Source: Bolinopsis microptera
Lineage: Eukaryota; Ctenophora; Tentaculata; Lobata; Bolinopsidae
Direction: 5' to 3'
Assembly (NCBI RefSeq): GCF_026151205.1
Contig: NC_087073.1
Location: 18,566,837 to 18,630,836 of the forward strand
Length of the DNA: 64,000 nt
In this document: positions 47,311 to 60,118 of the stretch, one piece after another
Layout: every line of letters begins with the position of its first letter
How positions within the stretch are numbered: position 1 is the first letter of the stretch
The notes under the pieces: generated by a model
What the model was told of the DNA's origin: nothing
What the model saw: only the letters and a program-made list of their open reading frames with translations
The model's database searches: none
Program-made: the position numbers and the translations under genes

Positions 47311-50300
47311 GAACACTGATTTTAAATTACCCCTTGCACCTTGGAGGACTTTGCTTTTTATTTTGATTGACGACCCTACTTTGTACTTCAAAATTATTGT
47401 TGCTCTATCCAGAGCCCTTTCGCTTGTAGTAGCGCTTGAAACATGCGCGCGGCGTCACGCAGTACGCGTAGACTCATGTGTCATGGCTATGGGCTAGGCT
47501 CTAGGTGAAAATTATTGCTCTGCAAAGCACTTTATGTAGCCCGTCGAATTGGTGACGTCCTAGTCTAATGTTTAAACGAATTGAAGATGCAGCTGAATAA
47601 AAAGCTGACTCATGCATCATGACTAGCGCCTTCCGGTAAGATTTTGCTTCAGGTTGTTTATTAGCACACGTTGTAGACCTGCCGCGCGCGAGTAGAGTGC
47701 ACGAGTACAGTCACAGACAACAGAGTACAGAGTAGAGTAAAGTGCGCGGCTGTATCGTGGCTTTCGCCACGGGTGATACTAGGTAGTGCGCCATCGACAG
47801 TGAGCCGCGCGTGCCGACTGTAGGATGGTTTTTTAGCGCTAATTTCGGCCAGCACAATTTTTTTCAAACAAATAGATATTAAGTATCCTTCCCGACCTCT
47901 GATTGCAACAAAAATTGGTAAGCTTACTCATAGACTTACAAGGAAAGTGTCCGAAAAGTTTAAAGCATATCCAACCATCAGACATTATGTTACAGCTAAA
48001 AGCAGCGTATTTTGCCCCATTTTGATCACTATATCAACTCCGATATCCACCAAATTTTTCGGACAGTTGTGAAAGCCCTATTGAAAGGTCGTCGCCAATT
48101 TTCAGAATGATCTCATTCAAGGAACTGAAGATATATCTAAATAATATGACAAAAATCAACGAATTCGGTCAAATTTGGTCAAATTACGCGACTTTTACAG
48201 CTAATTTTGCTCCAAAAGCCGCGCACCATAAAATATGGCACCTAGGCGAAACTCACTGATCTTTCTAAAAAGGTATAACAAATTTGGTACTGTGAAAATT
48301 CTCACAGTCTCTAGAAAACAATGGTACAAAAATTTTAAAAATCCGAGCAAGTTTATTTTTATGGTGCACCCCCTAGTGATACTCGTAAAATTTATGTTTC
48401 AAGATAGTTGTAAAATCTGATTATTGGATTGTGAAATCTCGTTCATCGTTGGCCCCTGCCGCGCACCAGTGCGCGGTAGATCGCCAAGATAGGATGCACC
48501 ACTGGGCCACCCCGAGCTGCAAAGGATTGACATCGTGAATCAAACCAGCGCGTAGCTGCGTTTCGTAGCGAAATCAGTATCGCTACTATACGTGAGACAA
48601 GGGTCATAGTATAACCTAGCCTGATAGTATAGCTAGAATTGCTTTGTCCATTATTAAAAGCACATGCAAATGGAGTAGCCCCAAGCTGAAGGCAGAAACA
48701 CTGCTTCGCAGATCAGAAATTTAAACTGGCGTTATATCTAAACATTATTCCTCAGTCAGAACGTTGAATGAATATGAATATCGATAAGGGGCGTCGAGTT
48801 AAGCCTGGCAAGCGATAAAAGCTAATAATGATATCGTGTCATGAAGTTTATCAAAGTAGACGACTATAATACATGGCTTATATCAAACACGACAAAATTA
48901 ACCGAACCGAACAAAATCAAATGTAACCGTCGAGACAAGTTTTGGAACTGGTCCAATTAATGTAAGAGTTTAAGTAATGTAAGCAGTGTGCTGGAGTTTT
49001 GCCAGCGCCTGCAATTAGACCGATACGTAGATCGAGTGTATTTATAGTTCTTACGTTAAGCCATAGGTCACGTGACATTTTTTACCAATGCGCGTCGTAG
49101 TAGTTAGTCACGTGATACACGTCATCAAAACACGTGACAGTACGCGGTTGAAATTCTCATGGAATGTCAAAACAAAACAAATCTTGTTGAGCCAAATTAG
49201 CGGGGCGGGATTATAAAAGCTGTGCCGGGGTTATTTATTCAGCGGGAAAAAACTAACAGCGGGAGCCGGGATTATCAGAATCTATTTAGCGGGAGCCGGG
49301 ATTATCAGAATCTTATTCTATCCCGGAGGGGTTTATAACGAGCGTGCTTCGATTTTTTAAAATAAATTACACAAGTTATGAACATTAGGCATCACGTGAT
49401 TTCCTTGGGGATTCGAACAGTTAACTATCAATAGTGAATGAGATCATATCGCAACTTTACATATAATTGATTTGAAGCTAGTAATGACTACGTCTACACC
49501 GATGAGCTCTTTTTGTTAATTATCAATTATCAAATTGTTTTGAATGGAAATAAAACTCAAACTTGATCACCAATACCAAAAGAATCCTTAATCTTAACTT
49601 ATGACTTACAAATTTGATAAATTAAATATACATGAGGTTGTGCTCTGCTAGAATTTAAGTTTTAGCTTCAATTATTGCAAGACTTTATAACAATCACAGT
49701 TCATACAATTACAATACTCATAAATGGCAAATTTTTCAAAGTGCGTTTATTATGTTCAAATAACAACGTAGCATTTGGAATCTTGGCAAAATGAATGGAT
49801 CGATCGATGCAAATCCAGGACCTTGTTCTTAAATAAAATATATAGCAGATACAATAATTGATATCGCAGATAAGGGTGATCCTATTTGAATTTCATAGGG
49901 GATACTTTAATTTTGTTAACTTTAATCTGTGATAATGCATATTATGTTTCTACAACGTTATCTTAAAGCTCATGTGAGAAAATGTATGATGTATGACTTT
50001 CAAATAGTTCTCTTGTGTCACTTTCTGTTATCAGTAATGGTCATTGGTATTTAAGGATTTTATCTAATATGGCACTGAGTATGAAGCACGCCGGAATTTG
50101 TTTTGACAAAGGAATCACCCCGTAGTAAGGATATTACATCGAGCTTAAACGGCACAATATCTGTTCAAATGGTAAAATGAAGAATCAATAACTGGTAATT
50201 GACCGTATATAATCATTAATCATCTCGAATTATCTCCTATGCTAATATGGAAATATATCCTAAAATCATGGCAGACTTAATAAATTAATTTTTCACTCAA

Positions 50301-51438
50301 AAATCCAATCGCATCGAAATTGACTTGATTGCACATCACCGAAACCAACTCTAAGCAAGCTTTGACAGGATAAATTTACAATAGACGTCTAAAAATATCG
50401 ACTGTAAAATTCAAAATAAATGAGTTTTAAAGAGGGGTCTCAAAATAGATCTTTTGAGGGTGGCCTGCAGACCACATTCTGAGGACTTACAAGCTATTTT
50501 CAACAAAAACTTGCCACCGATATTTCCACTGAAAATTCTGTGTTTTTGACACATTGAACGAACAAGAGGGAGGTATCATGAAACCCGGGCGTTATTGCGT
50601 ACAAACCTACTGGTGGGGAATTTGGTCGAAACTTGAAAATTGATTTGGTTTTAACTTTCCATTCATCATGCAGCTAAGTCGTGACTTAAGTTTCAGATAT
50701 TAATAAAAGACAACAGCAGATGCAAAGTTTACGGAAGTGATTGCAGTTACGTCAGTGACAGCTTTTACGTCAGCAAATTTACACTGCTGTGTGGAAATCA
50801 TATTAGTGTCAGTTTTACAGCAAATTTAGAAACCCCTCTTCTCCCAAGGATGCTGACTGCTGAGATTATATTTGGACCCTCCCTTATACAGCGATCTAAA
50901 CCAATCCAGATTTTAAGTTTCGACCAAAATTTCAACCAGTCGTTTTGTAACGATGAGAACACACTTCCGGGCTATGTGCCCTAGAACAGACACAAAATGT
51001 AACTTAAAGTATAAATATGCAGCGTGGCGAGTGGAGTGGCACCACTTTCTAATATTCGGACCAGAGAGTACATCTGACTCTCAATAGAGATAAGAGTTTG
51101 CATCCAAAAAACTTTCAATTTCTGAGATGCCCCTTTATATGGCAATGTTTTGCGATAACTACAACTGCGCAGTGCTCATGCAGTAGTCAGGCCCATTTTG
51201 CCGAGGTCATTTTCGCATAGCTTTCAATAGTAATTAGCACCTCAACAAGAAGCCAGAATAGAAGATCCACAATTCAATTTCTACCGGAAAAGGATAAATG
51301 TGTATGTATAAGATGATGGGAGGCGTGGTGCCACTCTTGCTAACATTTAAATAATATTATAAAACCAAGTAAAAGTAAAACTTATCTGGCAACAATTATT
51401 CATCTTCATCAAGCTTCAATTGACTGTGTCCGCAAAAC
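47311..51438. other. Long stretch without recognisable gene
   Basis: I see no supported coding region. Contents: a hairpin cgtggc-tttc-gccacg (47756-47771), a 3' half copy of the 119-bp repeat (48480-48542), several CACGTG or CACGTGA sites (49068-49140), and a 32-bp near-tandem duplication agcgggagccgggattatca (about 49258-49320). The rest is AT-rich single-copy-looking DNA. Confidence 0.45.
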
Positions 51439-51569
51439 ATGTATAGCAATAGTTGTTTTTTACTGCAAGACAGGAACAATCTTAACTCACAGTACAGAAG
51501 GTCTGAATTCATCCAGTTTCTCAATTACAAGGGTACCGTCTCCCCTCCGCAAGCATCCACTCAATCTCA

Positions 51570-51625
51570 CACCGTGCCTTGCACGTGCAGTTATCTAACA
51601 CCGCGCCTTGCACGTGTAGTTATCT
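51570..51625 (+). promoter_or_regulatory. Duplicated 27-bp block, each copy with a CACGTG E-box
   Basis: Two copies (51570-51596 and 51599-51625) of caccg(t/c)gccttgcacgtg followed by (c/t)agttatct. Each contains CACGTG (51582-51587 and 51611-51616) next to ttatct, a GATA-type site in reverse. It lies 130-190 bases downstream of the CLOCK-like stop codon. CACGTG is the binding site of CLOCK/BMAL-type and Myc/MITF-type bHLH dimers. Confidence 0.45.
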
Positions 51626-51755
51626 CGCGCAGGACACCCTTCCCATGCCAGACCAAACTAACTGTACCAATTCTCTGAACCGCGTAGCAACGCTCGTAAT
51701 ATGTACAGATCACATCTAGATGTATTGTAAAAGCCATCCTAAGCTTCAAGTCCTG

Positions 51756-54700
51756 CTAAGTTTGTTTCTGTATGTGCTGGCCGGTATCTATGGAGTGGTA
51801 GACTGTGGCGCTGTGAGTATCCGGGACGCCGATCACGTGACTCGTCTGCTTGATCTCGTTGGAGAGCTGGTGGTAACCGTTAGTGTGAGGGGTGAAGTAG
51901 GGGCTTGTGGTGGTGGAATACTGGCCGTTACTGTAAGGGAGGTGGGCGGGAAGTTGCACTGCCGGCTTTATGTACGTAGGTAGGCACTGACTGGCAGGAC
52001 CTTCGTTTCTCATCCGCTTCATCGATACCTAATTGTTATCTAGTTAGCATTTCTTTTGGAGGGGGGTACATTAACTAATTTGTCTATCTAGACCATTATG
52101 TATTTACTCTAATTTTCGACCAGCAATCAATAGTAACCCTCTGACACCGATGTAAACATTTCTTTGAGGGTTATCCAAACCATATTTAGGAATAGGACAA
52201 ATACTAATCTTAATTTTATTGAAATCCACCCCCCCCCCCCCCCCATTTATATGTTGTTGGTTAATGTGCGTTTAGTTATACTCGTGAGCAAGTAATGATA
52301 AGAGAACATAAAACTGAAGCAGATCATTTTCAACACAAAACTCCAGACAAGAAAGAAATTTGAATTAGCAGAAATTACCCGAACCTGCGCACAAGAGTTA
52401 AGATTCCCAGGAGACGGACATCGTTTTTCAGATCCGCAGCTGTAAACGGACACACCCTTTCTCGGAGATGCGACGTGTTGCTGATGTTGATGCTGCGGAT
52501 GTTGTGGATGCTGTTGTTGTTGCTGATGTTGTTGCTGCACATGCTGCTGCTGCTGCTGCTGTGGGTGCTGCGGCTGTGGATGCTGCTGCTGCTGCTGCTG
52601 CGGTTGCTGCTGCCGCATTCCTTCCACAACTGTAAAGGGGAATATTCATGAGTCATTGATAACTATCCTAATTGTAATATCAAAACCGTGGTAATTGATA
52701 TCGATCACTCGTCGCTGGTTGCTCGATAATTGGTTTCCTGTGCGCGCCACTAAACGCAGTTACACGTGTCGAGAATCAATCTAGCCAGCAATTTAACCAT
52801 ATTTTAGATTTAATGAGACATCGTTACCTGACAGTTCAATTTTGCTAGGTTTTATTTTGCAGGAGGAATTGTTGTACCTTTGTACTAATCTTTTAAATAC
52901 CTAGACACCAGGATGCCTTTAAACAATGAAGCGAAGTCCGAGATGAAAGCTGCCTTCAAATCATTTGACAAGGACGGCAGTGGGACGCTAACCGCCACCG
53001 ACTTGGCGAAGGCAATGAACTCGGTTGCAGGGGGACTTACCGAGGCACAGTGCACGGAACTAATCAATCTGGCTGATGCGGACGGCGACAAAAAGATGAA
53101 TGTTGATGAGTTTATGAAGATTGTCGAGGAAGGATTGGCTCTGTACGAACAACAGAACCCGGGAGCGGACCTCATTTCAGAGGAGTTCAAAAACTTCGAC
53201 GTGAACGGCGACGGATCGATCGACAAGGACGAGCTGAGACAAGCCATGATCGATATGGGGGAAGAGGTAAATGACGACGAACTGGAGGCCATGTTCAACG
53301 CTGCTGACGCAGACGGCGACAAGATGATTTCAGTTGAGGAGTTCAGGAAAATGTGCGGGCATTAATTACCACTTCAACCAGACAATTATTGAACTTATTG
53401 TTTGCATGAGTACGTGTTAAGAGCGTGAATAACCTGATACTTTTAATAAAATATTTTAACGGTACTATTAGTCCGAATGTTTGTAAGAAATCCATTTCGT
53501 GAAGCGGGCCTTCGACGAAAGAGATGTTTGTTGAAATTTGAATAGGCGATCTGATTATTATATTTATGCTATGAATAGCTCGGTTTACCAAGATGCGATT
53601 ACATTCAATAATTTTAAAACATATACGTAATCTGTTTTCAATATTCTGGAATTTTGTTGTTGACTTCGACAATTTACGTCTTTCAAATTTGTATGCCTAT
53701 TGTCTGCTAATCACAGATACACATCAGTAGTAATTCACTCAACATGACCTCAGGCTGTAAAATATAGCAGGTGGCACTTAGCGCAGCATTTCTCCAGACT
53801 TCATAAACGGACCGTTCCTAGTTTTAAGTTTCAGCTTATCATCATGATCTCAAAATAACTGGATAAGTCTAAAATGAAAATATCTCTGAAAGTTTAAAAG
53901 ATCTCAATACCACAAACCTATATTATTATTGTTGTTGAGGTGTAGGGTCGGACTCTGTTGGGTGTAAGTGGCGGAAACAGGGATCGAGGTGATCTGCTGA
54001 GGCCGCTCTGTGTAACCCGTTGATACTGGCATCCCCACCACAGGCTCCTCCGCATGCACCGGCACGGACCTCAAGGTCACATTTGGCACCTGATGGTGTG
54101 CCGTGACACCAACACTTGGTCCGATGTAGTTACTGACGTAGCCGGGCTGTCCCATCACGATAACATTGGCGGGTGTCGTCACCATAACGTTTGGTGTCTG
54201 TGAGGCTGTAACCATGACATTGGGAGTGCTAGCGGGGTGCTGGAAAGTGGAAGGGGTGGTAATGATTTGGTTAGGCGGAGCAGCAGCATGGGCCGGAACA
54301 GTAGTGACCAGGACACTTCCAGGTTGTCTGATGGGGACACTCCGGATTCCGTTAGTGGGGGGCGGCGAGGATATGGTCTGCAGGAACTGGCCCGGCTGCT
54401 GGGGCTGCTGCTGCGTGGTTTGCTGGATGTAAACAGGTTTCACATCCTCGGGATAGGAACTATTGTACGTGTTATTAGCGGAGTTCTGGAACTGACACTC
54501 CGGGGTGGGTGGGGGGTTGAAGCGAGCGGGGGCACGGAACCGGCCGTGCTGCTCCTCAGTTGAGATAGAGGGCTTGTAACCTGGGAACAGATCATTGAAG
54601 GAGTTGCCATTGGCGTTTCTCTGGTTGTTTTGTTGAACGTACTCAGTGGTGGTAAAAGCGACGAAGTTAGGGGCTGGTGTAGGTGGGTTGAAGTAAGGAG

Positions 54701-56090
54701 CAGGAGCTACGCCCGAGACCGGGTTTGAAGCCGGAACTGCGTTGGGCTCTGACGAGAAGCCGAATTGTTTGCGAGGAGGCGTCTCGGGACTAGGGTAGAA
54801 ACTGGCTTGAGAGTTAGGGTCCAGGTAGTGACCACTCTGGGGCGAAAATTGCTCCACTTTCACCTCTGAAGATAACATGTCTTAGTACACATATAACACA
54901 GAGATGACGGCTAACACAAAGGGTATTACTGATTACAAATTAGAGCGAATTTCCGGTTGTAGTAATAACGAAAATGAGGTAATGAGATCAGATACCATAC
55001 TATTAATTTATACCTATGCGAAAGTTGTTCAGATCGGGATGTTAAAAATTAACGACACAGGCAAGAACAGTGCTAAAAGGACACTGAGCAAAAGGAAATA
55101 TAAGTCGGACTAATGTTCTACCTCACTGGAATGGAGTGTAATGACCGGAAATATATGTATGATGTTGTGGACACCGACCGGAGCATACATCTTATTTTAT
55201 GATAATAAGCAATGCATATGCTTTCACAGTATGACACATAAATTAAAAATTCGATTAGTTGTCCTTAGTCTGCACCAGGGTCCACAAACTTATATCGCCT
55301 TTTGCTATTTTAATGAAGCTCATTGTGCAGCGGTATCCCATATCAATAAAATACCAGCGAATTCCTCAGAGAAAGCGCGGTAGTTTTATTACTACATACA
55401 TACCACTGCCGGGCGAAATGGACTCTATCTTGGCGAGCGCTGCTGGTGTTGCGTTCGGCTGCGGAGCAGACAACACCATTTTTTTCTCCTCCGGACCATA
55501 CTGGCGAGCCTTGTTCTGCAGGAACTGCCAAACTTCAGCGTAGCTTACCACGATATTCCGGCACACGATAGATTCTGGCTGTTTGGTTTCCTCGCTGTAT
55601 TTAATCATCCCCCGCGTTTTTACCCATAACCATTGCTGACCCTTCGTCAAGAATCGATATAGACACGTGTCACCCGAACCGTTCTTCGTTACTGAGAAAA
55701 ACCAATTTTATTAGTAAAGTTCATTATCATGATTATGCGCCTCGTTAATATTTTCGTGCTTTGCACATTTTCTAGGAATGGAAATGTTCTCATCTAAGTA
55801 AACTGGGTTCTCATGGCATGATCTAAATACTCCGGTAACATAATGGTTTATACCACTACCAGCAAATGGGCGGTCGGTTCGCATAATCACATAAATTATT
55901 CATGGATTTAACGCATCATTCGTCTAGACGGCCCAGTTTAAATGCCAAACAATTACCACAGCAGACCATTTAACCTTACTTACAGTCAATATGAGATCGA
56001 GCCAGAGCGTTGAGATCCTCATCGTGATAAAAGTTGTACCCACTCGAGCCCAGCAGTTCTGCTGCAGTGTACCCCAGGATTGGGGAGGCG
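51756..56090 (-). CDS. CLOCK-like bHLH-PAS protein, C-terminal part (5' exons not found)
   Basis: Exons 56090-55984, 55691-55404, 54865-53918, 52629-52379, 52028-51756; in phase, 622 visible residues. The first two exons encode a PAS-B domain with its PAC motif: ILGYTAAELLGSSGYNFYH, DLNALARSH, CLYRFLTKGQQWLWVKTRG and ESIVCRNIVVSYAEV. KGQQW and VVSYAEV are signatures of CLOCK/NPAS2. The next 948-bp exon is low-complexity, rich in Pro/Thr/Gln/Asn. The fourth encodes a long Gln/His-rich tract, as in CLOCK activation domains. The bHLH and PAS-A exons should lie upstream (beyond 56.1 kb) but were not found in the window. CLOCK pairs with BMAL/CYCLE on E-boxes to drive circadian transcription in the nucleus. 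A calmodulin-like gene lies inside intron 53917-52630. Confidence 0.88.
52229..52245 (+). repeat. Poly-C tract
   Basis: A run of about 16-17 Cs in the CLOCK-like intron, likely length-variable. Confidence 0.9.
52913..53365 (+). CDS. Calmodulin-like four-EF-hand protein, single exon
   Basis: An intronless ORF of 150 residues. Four EF-hand loops are intact: DKDGSGTLTATD (residues ~20-31), DADGDKKMNVDE (~59-70), DVNGDGSIDKDE (~99-110) and DADGDKMISVEE (~135-146), each with acidic or Asn residues at positions 1, 3, 5 and Glu or Asp at 12 (loop 1 ends in Asp). Length and spacing match calmodulin and troponin C, but identity to calmodulin looks moderate and the central linker (EEGLALYEQQNPGAD) is divergent. 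It is probably a cytosolic Ca2+ sensor. The ATG at 52913 follows an acceptor-like caccag, and AATAAA lies at 53445-53450. The gene sits on the opposite strand inside an intron of the CLOCK-like gene; lack of introns suggests a retrocopy or ancient intronless paralogue. Confidence 0.9.
   Translation: MPLNNEAKSEMKAAFKSFDKDGSGTLTATDLAKAMNSVAGGLTEAQCTELINLADADGDKKMNVDEFMKIVEEGLALYEQQNPGADLISEEFKNFDVNGDGSIDKDELRQAMIDMGEEVNDDELEAMFNAADADGDKMISVEEFRKMCGH
53445..53450 (+). terminator. Polyadenylation signal of calmodulin-like gene
   Basis: AATAAA 80 bases after the stop codon, supporting independent transcription of this nested gene. Confidence 0.7.
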
Positions 56091-56528
56091 CTGAAAAATA
56101 AATCTGTCAGTCAAGATAGAGGCATCTAGTACATGACTCCGTGTTCGGATAGGCATTAGAGTGACACAGTTATTGTTCCTTCAACAATGAAAAAACTATG
56201 ATGGCTTTTGCTCAATTTTTACCGATAGACACAGTATGTCTATCAGGGCAGGAAGAGATGGCTTATGACTATTAGGAGGGGGTTGCACGGGGGAAAACGG
56301 ATATGACATAGTGTCGCATCCGCTGAGTTGCTCTGAAAATATAATTAACCTTCTATAAATATATTATATAACTTATCATTTGTATGAGGGAGGGGGTGGG
56401 GGAATTGTTTGAGAAAATAACTTTATATCTTTAACATTATTAAGAAACTGTTTACACCATTAAAATATTCAAAACCCCTAAAAGAAATCAAGTCATCCTA
56501 AAATGGTGATCAATACAGATCAAGACAG
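56091..56528. other. CLOCK intron / flank
   Basis: No exon was recognised here. The acceptor-like cag at 56091-56093 shows the gene continues upstream. G-rich patches near 56277 and 56385. Confidence 0.45.
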
Positions 56529-57285
56529 CTAGAGTGAAAATTTGTTTCTCCAAGCAACTCTATCATCGGCTGATATCTTAAGCTTATTAAGATCATTCAA
56601 AGAGTTAAGGTTTAAACCTCTACGGGTCAAATCATTCACAATAATCTTGAACAAATTCTTACGATGCGCACCGACGAGCCCTTTACAGTTTGTTGTGACA
56701 GCAAACTTTAACGCTAATGCTGCGGGGGAGTCATCAGCACTACGCAAGATATGACCTAGGAGCTTCCACCTTGCTTTAGGGAAACGATCTGATAGCTTTA
56801 CTGAGTTACATCTTAGGTATAAGTTTGCATTGGATATTGTTCCATGAGGCCAATAAATGTTCAGTAATGATCTAAGGTGTTTTCTATGGCAAATGTCTAG
56901 TTTTTCTAGTGACTTTGCAGTAGGACACAAACTACTGCAATTATACATGATGATTGATACAATTTGGGCTTCGTATACTGCTATCTTTCTGGTAACGGAG
57001 ATATTCTGCTGAGACAAGATCTTGGTGAACTTATAGAAGGCATTGTTCCCAGCAATGCATCGAGCAGCTATATCACATTCACTACACAACAAAGACCCAA
57101 AAATCTTACTCTTACGCCAATCTTTATTTCCACGTAACATGGTATCATCACGACCAGGGATTGTTTCCCCAACAGGAGCGAGGAAAACATGGGTAAATTC
57201 TGTTTTCTCTGTGTTAATGAACAGGTTAAACTTCTTGAAGACTTCCTTAGCTATTGGTAGGATATCTTTAACATAACAATTTAAT
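56529..57285 (-). pseudogene. LINE ORF2 C-terminal fragment
   Basis: A minus-strand frame open from about 57285 to the stop at 56529 (~250 codons). It carries the post-RT pattern of non-LTR elements: KTEFTHVFLAPVGETIPG, KSKIFGSLLC, IVSIIMYNCSSLCPT, LDICHRKHLRSLLNIYWPHG, ISNANLYLRC and RWKLLGHILR. The RT core is missing, so the copy is 5' truncated, but the remaining frame is intact, suggesting a fairly young insertion. It belongs to a different subgroup from the fragments at 11.3 and 13.3-14.4 kb. Confidence 0.88.
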
Positions 57286-57290
57286 TGTGA

Positions 57291-60118
57291 TGAAAGTACA
57301 ATGGTATAACTAAATTGGACGAGACTACTTCAGAGGTGTGACAAAACACGTGATTCACATAAACGACATACTGAATGTAGCTCGGTGGAGCTAATGGGTT
57401 AAAGAGACGTGGTAACTGGTAAAACAGCACAGGATTTTGCGGGAGTAAGCAGAAAATCCTTTGATTAAACCATAACTTAATTTTAAGGTGGTACGGTATT
57501 ATACCATACGTTCCAAAATTTAGCTATCATTCATTGTAAATAGTTTAAATGTGTATTATATAATTAACCGAAATTTTTATTCGCTTTACTTTACGTAAGA
57601 TCTCTAACATTTAGTGCAAATTTCAAAGTTCCATATCAGCATAATTATTCAATAAGAATAAGGCTGGAAATTGAATGAGTATCAGTGTTTAGTACTACAA
57701 AGAAGCAGGAACAAGTGGTGGGTATTGAGCGTGTATATTAGAGACAAGAAGAACGCCACTCTTGACTCTTGGATACGAAGAGGATTTGCTTCCTGATGCC
57801 ACCCCTCCCCCTCCCCCACTACGATCACATCTAGAGGCTTTACATAATATGTACTTTATGTAGCTTGTGATCATATTAAGGTAATAGAATCGGAAATCGT
57901 AATCCTCAAAATATCTCTGGAGAGTAGATAAACATTCCAACGACCGCACTCTTACAGATCTTTAGGAGAAACACATGATCATATACCTATATTTCTGTGA
58001 GATAATTTATTATATCAGATTGTATCTAACACTGACTGATCATAGTCAGAATAATCATATCTCTTATATCAGTTGCTAGATTTGTTTTTTAGCTTCTTGT
58101 TTAATGAGTTTAGAAGTTTCGAATACTACTTGGGCTGGTCATAGCATAGTAGTCCTCGGGGCTCGGACTACTATACATCATAAAACAGCAGGTTACCGGT
58201 TAGATTTCAAATGGCCTAAGGTGCAGTTTTTAAAGTGGAATTGATAACGCTGTACTGTAATTACTCCTGAAACTCTTACGAGTGGTTAATGATTTTAAGT
58301 TTCAAAACTTTGAGTTAGTAATTTATTGACTTCTAAAATCTGCTGAGATTTACTGAACTTCAACTGTACATATTGGTAATTTTAGTATTCCCGAAACGTA
58401 AACCTTTCAAATGTTTTCTGATAAACACCCTTGATGAATTCGCACTTCGCACCCTTCTACGATTTTCACAACTAGAGATATTTGACAAACAAGAAAGTTG
58501 GCAAAAAGTGGAATTGAGACACGTGAAAAAGTTTGGAAAAGTTTGTCAGTCATAAATGACACCTGGTGGGACTCAAAAATGTCAAAAATCTTTTGAAAGC
58601 TCGTCGTGCCGGTATATAGATTTTTTTTCAGACGCCATTCTACAGCCGTCCGCATACTTTCGGACGTTTTTAAATTGTATTTAAATATTGATTATGAAAA
58701 CCAGTTTACTTTCGTTGACAGCATTTATCTGCACTCTGCAGTTATTCATAACTTAGATACAATTCTTGTGCAGTGAACGTTAAGTTCCATCTAAGTAACT
58801 TGATATTACTAAAAATAGATGGGCCGGTATTGTAAGTACTACAAGTTTAACTTCGTTCTACTAACCAGTATAGTGACCGTCACTCTTGGTCACCCTCATT
58901 TTATAAGTCGATCACGTGTCTAAGCCTCTAACCCCTGATAACCTCACGTGTACGAGGAAGATTAACACACGGAGAGATGAGATACTTAAACTGAGTAGAT
59001 TGGCAGTGTATCATGGAACATCTACTGTGGCGAAACGGTGCAACATTATTATATTCTTATCGTTTCTTTGTTTGTTCTAAGAGAGTACAATTAGGATACC
59101 ATTTCAAACGCACAATATATTCGATTCGCTTATTGATATTTTCCTCTCATCTTCTTCAATCTTCATATTAATATATTACAATTTTACTGAATTTAAGAAA
59201 GTGATTTTAATCTGCGGCACGGCAATAGTGCGTGACCTGACGTATGTGACCTGACGTATGTTAATGTAGTTAATTGTAGCCTGTAGCTACCCAAGCGAGA
59301 GCTGATTAACTTTAAACTCAACCACCGTGAACAGAATAGAGGGATCATGAGTTTCAACTTTACAGTTGTTATACATCAGTCATCACTTAATATATAATAC
59401 CCAACAAATTACCACTTGTCGTTCCTAGTTATTGTCAGACAACTTAAACTGACAAAAGTATGTTAGAGACACTATGTGGCCATTGCGTCAGTAAGGTGCG
59501 AATGTAAAATACTGTTTTAGAAAGGGCTTTTGAGCCCGCAGAACCTGGTTTTGAGGTCATTGTAGACGTAGGAAATATAACTTTATGGAGCCGGAAATCA
59601 CAATTTTGCACTATGTTAAATATGCACAACAGACCGTTCATAAAACATTGGTCCACCTTAGGAGAGTAGGAGCTAAGGAGCGGAATATTTAGATAAGTAA
59701 AACCAGGAATCAGGATTAGTTCAAAGGCCAAACCCCTAAATTTTAATAAATCATCATCCTCTATTTTCTCGAAAGCTTTATTTTGAGCACAAATAAAAAT
59801 ATGCATGTTGCAGTGGGGTTGCAGTCATATTGAGCCCAAAGAGAAGTCACGTGACCTTCAGAAGCTGAGATCTATAAATATCACACAAACGCGAACTTGG
59901 TAGCCTAATAAACTGAAATGAGTGGTAAAAACTTTAATAGGTGGTTAGTGAAACACTAAGACGAGTTATATTTTATCATTCTAGACGATTAACTAACGTT
60001 CGACAGGTTTTAGGTGTAAGTGCAATTAATCCATTTTAAGCGAGCTGTATTTATAATTTATATGCCCTTTGACCAAATGTTTCTTGCGTTATTGGGATCA
60101 ATTAAATTCATATAAAAC
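57291..60118. other. No gene recognised; one old repeat copy
   Basis: At about 58220-58540 the sequence is a diverged copy of part of the giant inverted-repeat arm (35440-36000). Shared phrases include gagatttactgaact, ttttagtattccc and ttcacaact(a)gagatatttg. The CLOCK-like bHLH/PAS-A exons might be expected here but were not recognised. No other features. Confidence 0.45.

Noticed and set aside
53904..54878. CLOCK-like gene ending at the low-complexity exon (stop at 53904)
   Set aside because: A good donor (ATAG|gtttgt) precedes the stop, and the next exon joins in phase to a Gln-rich tail typical of CLOCK; splicing is preferred.
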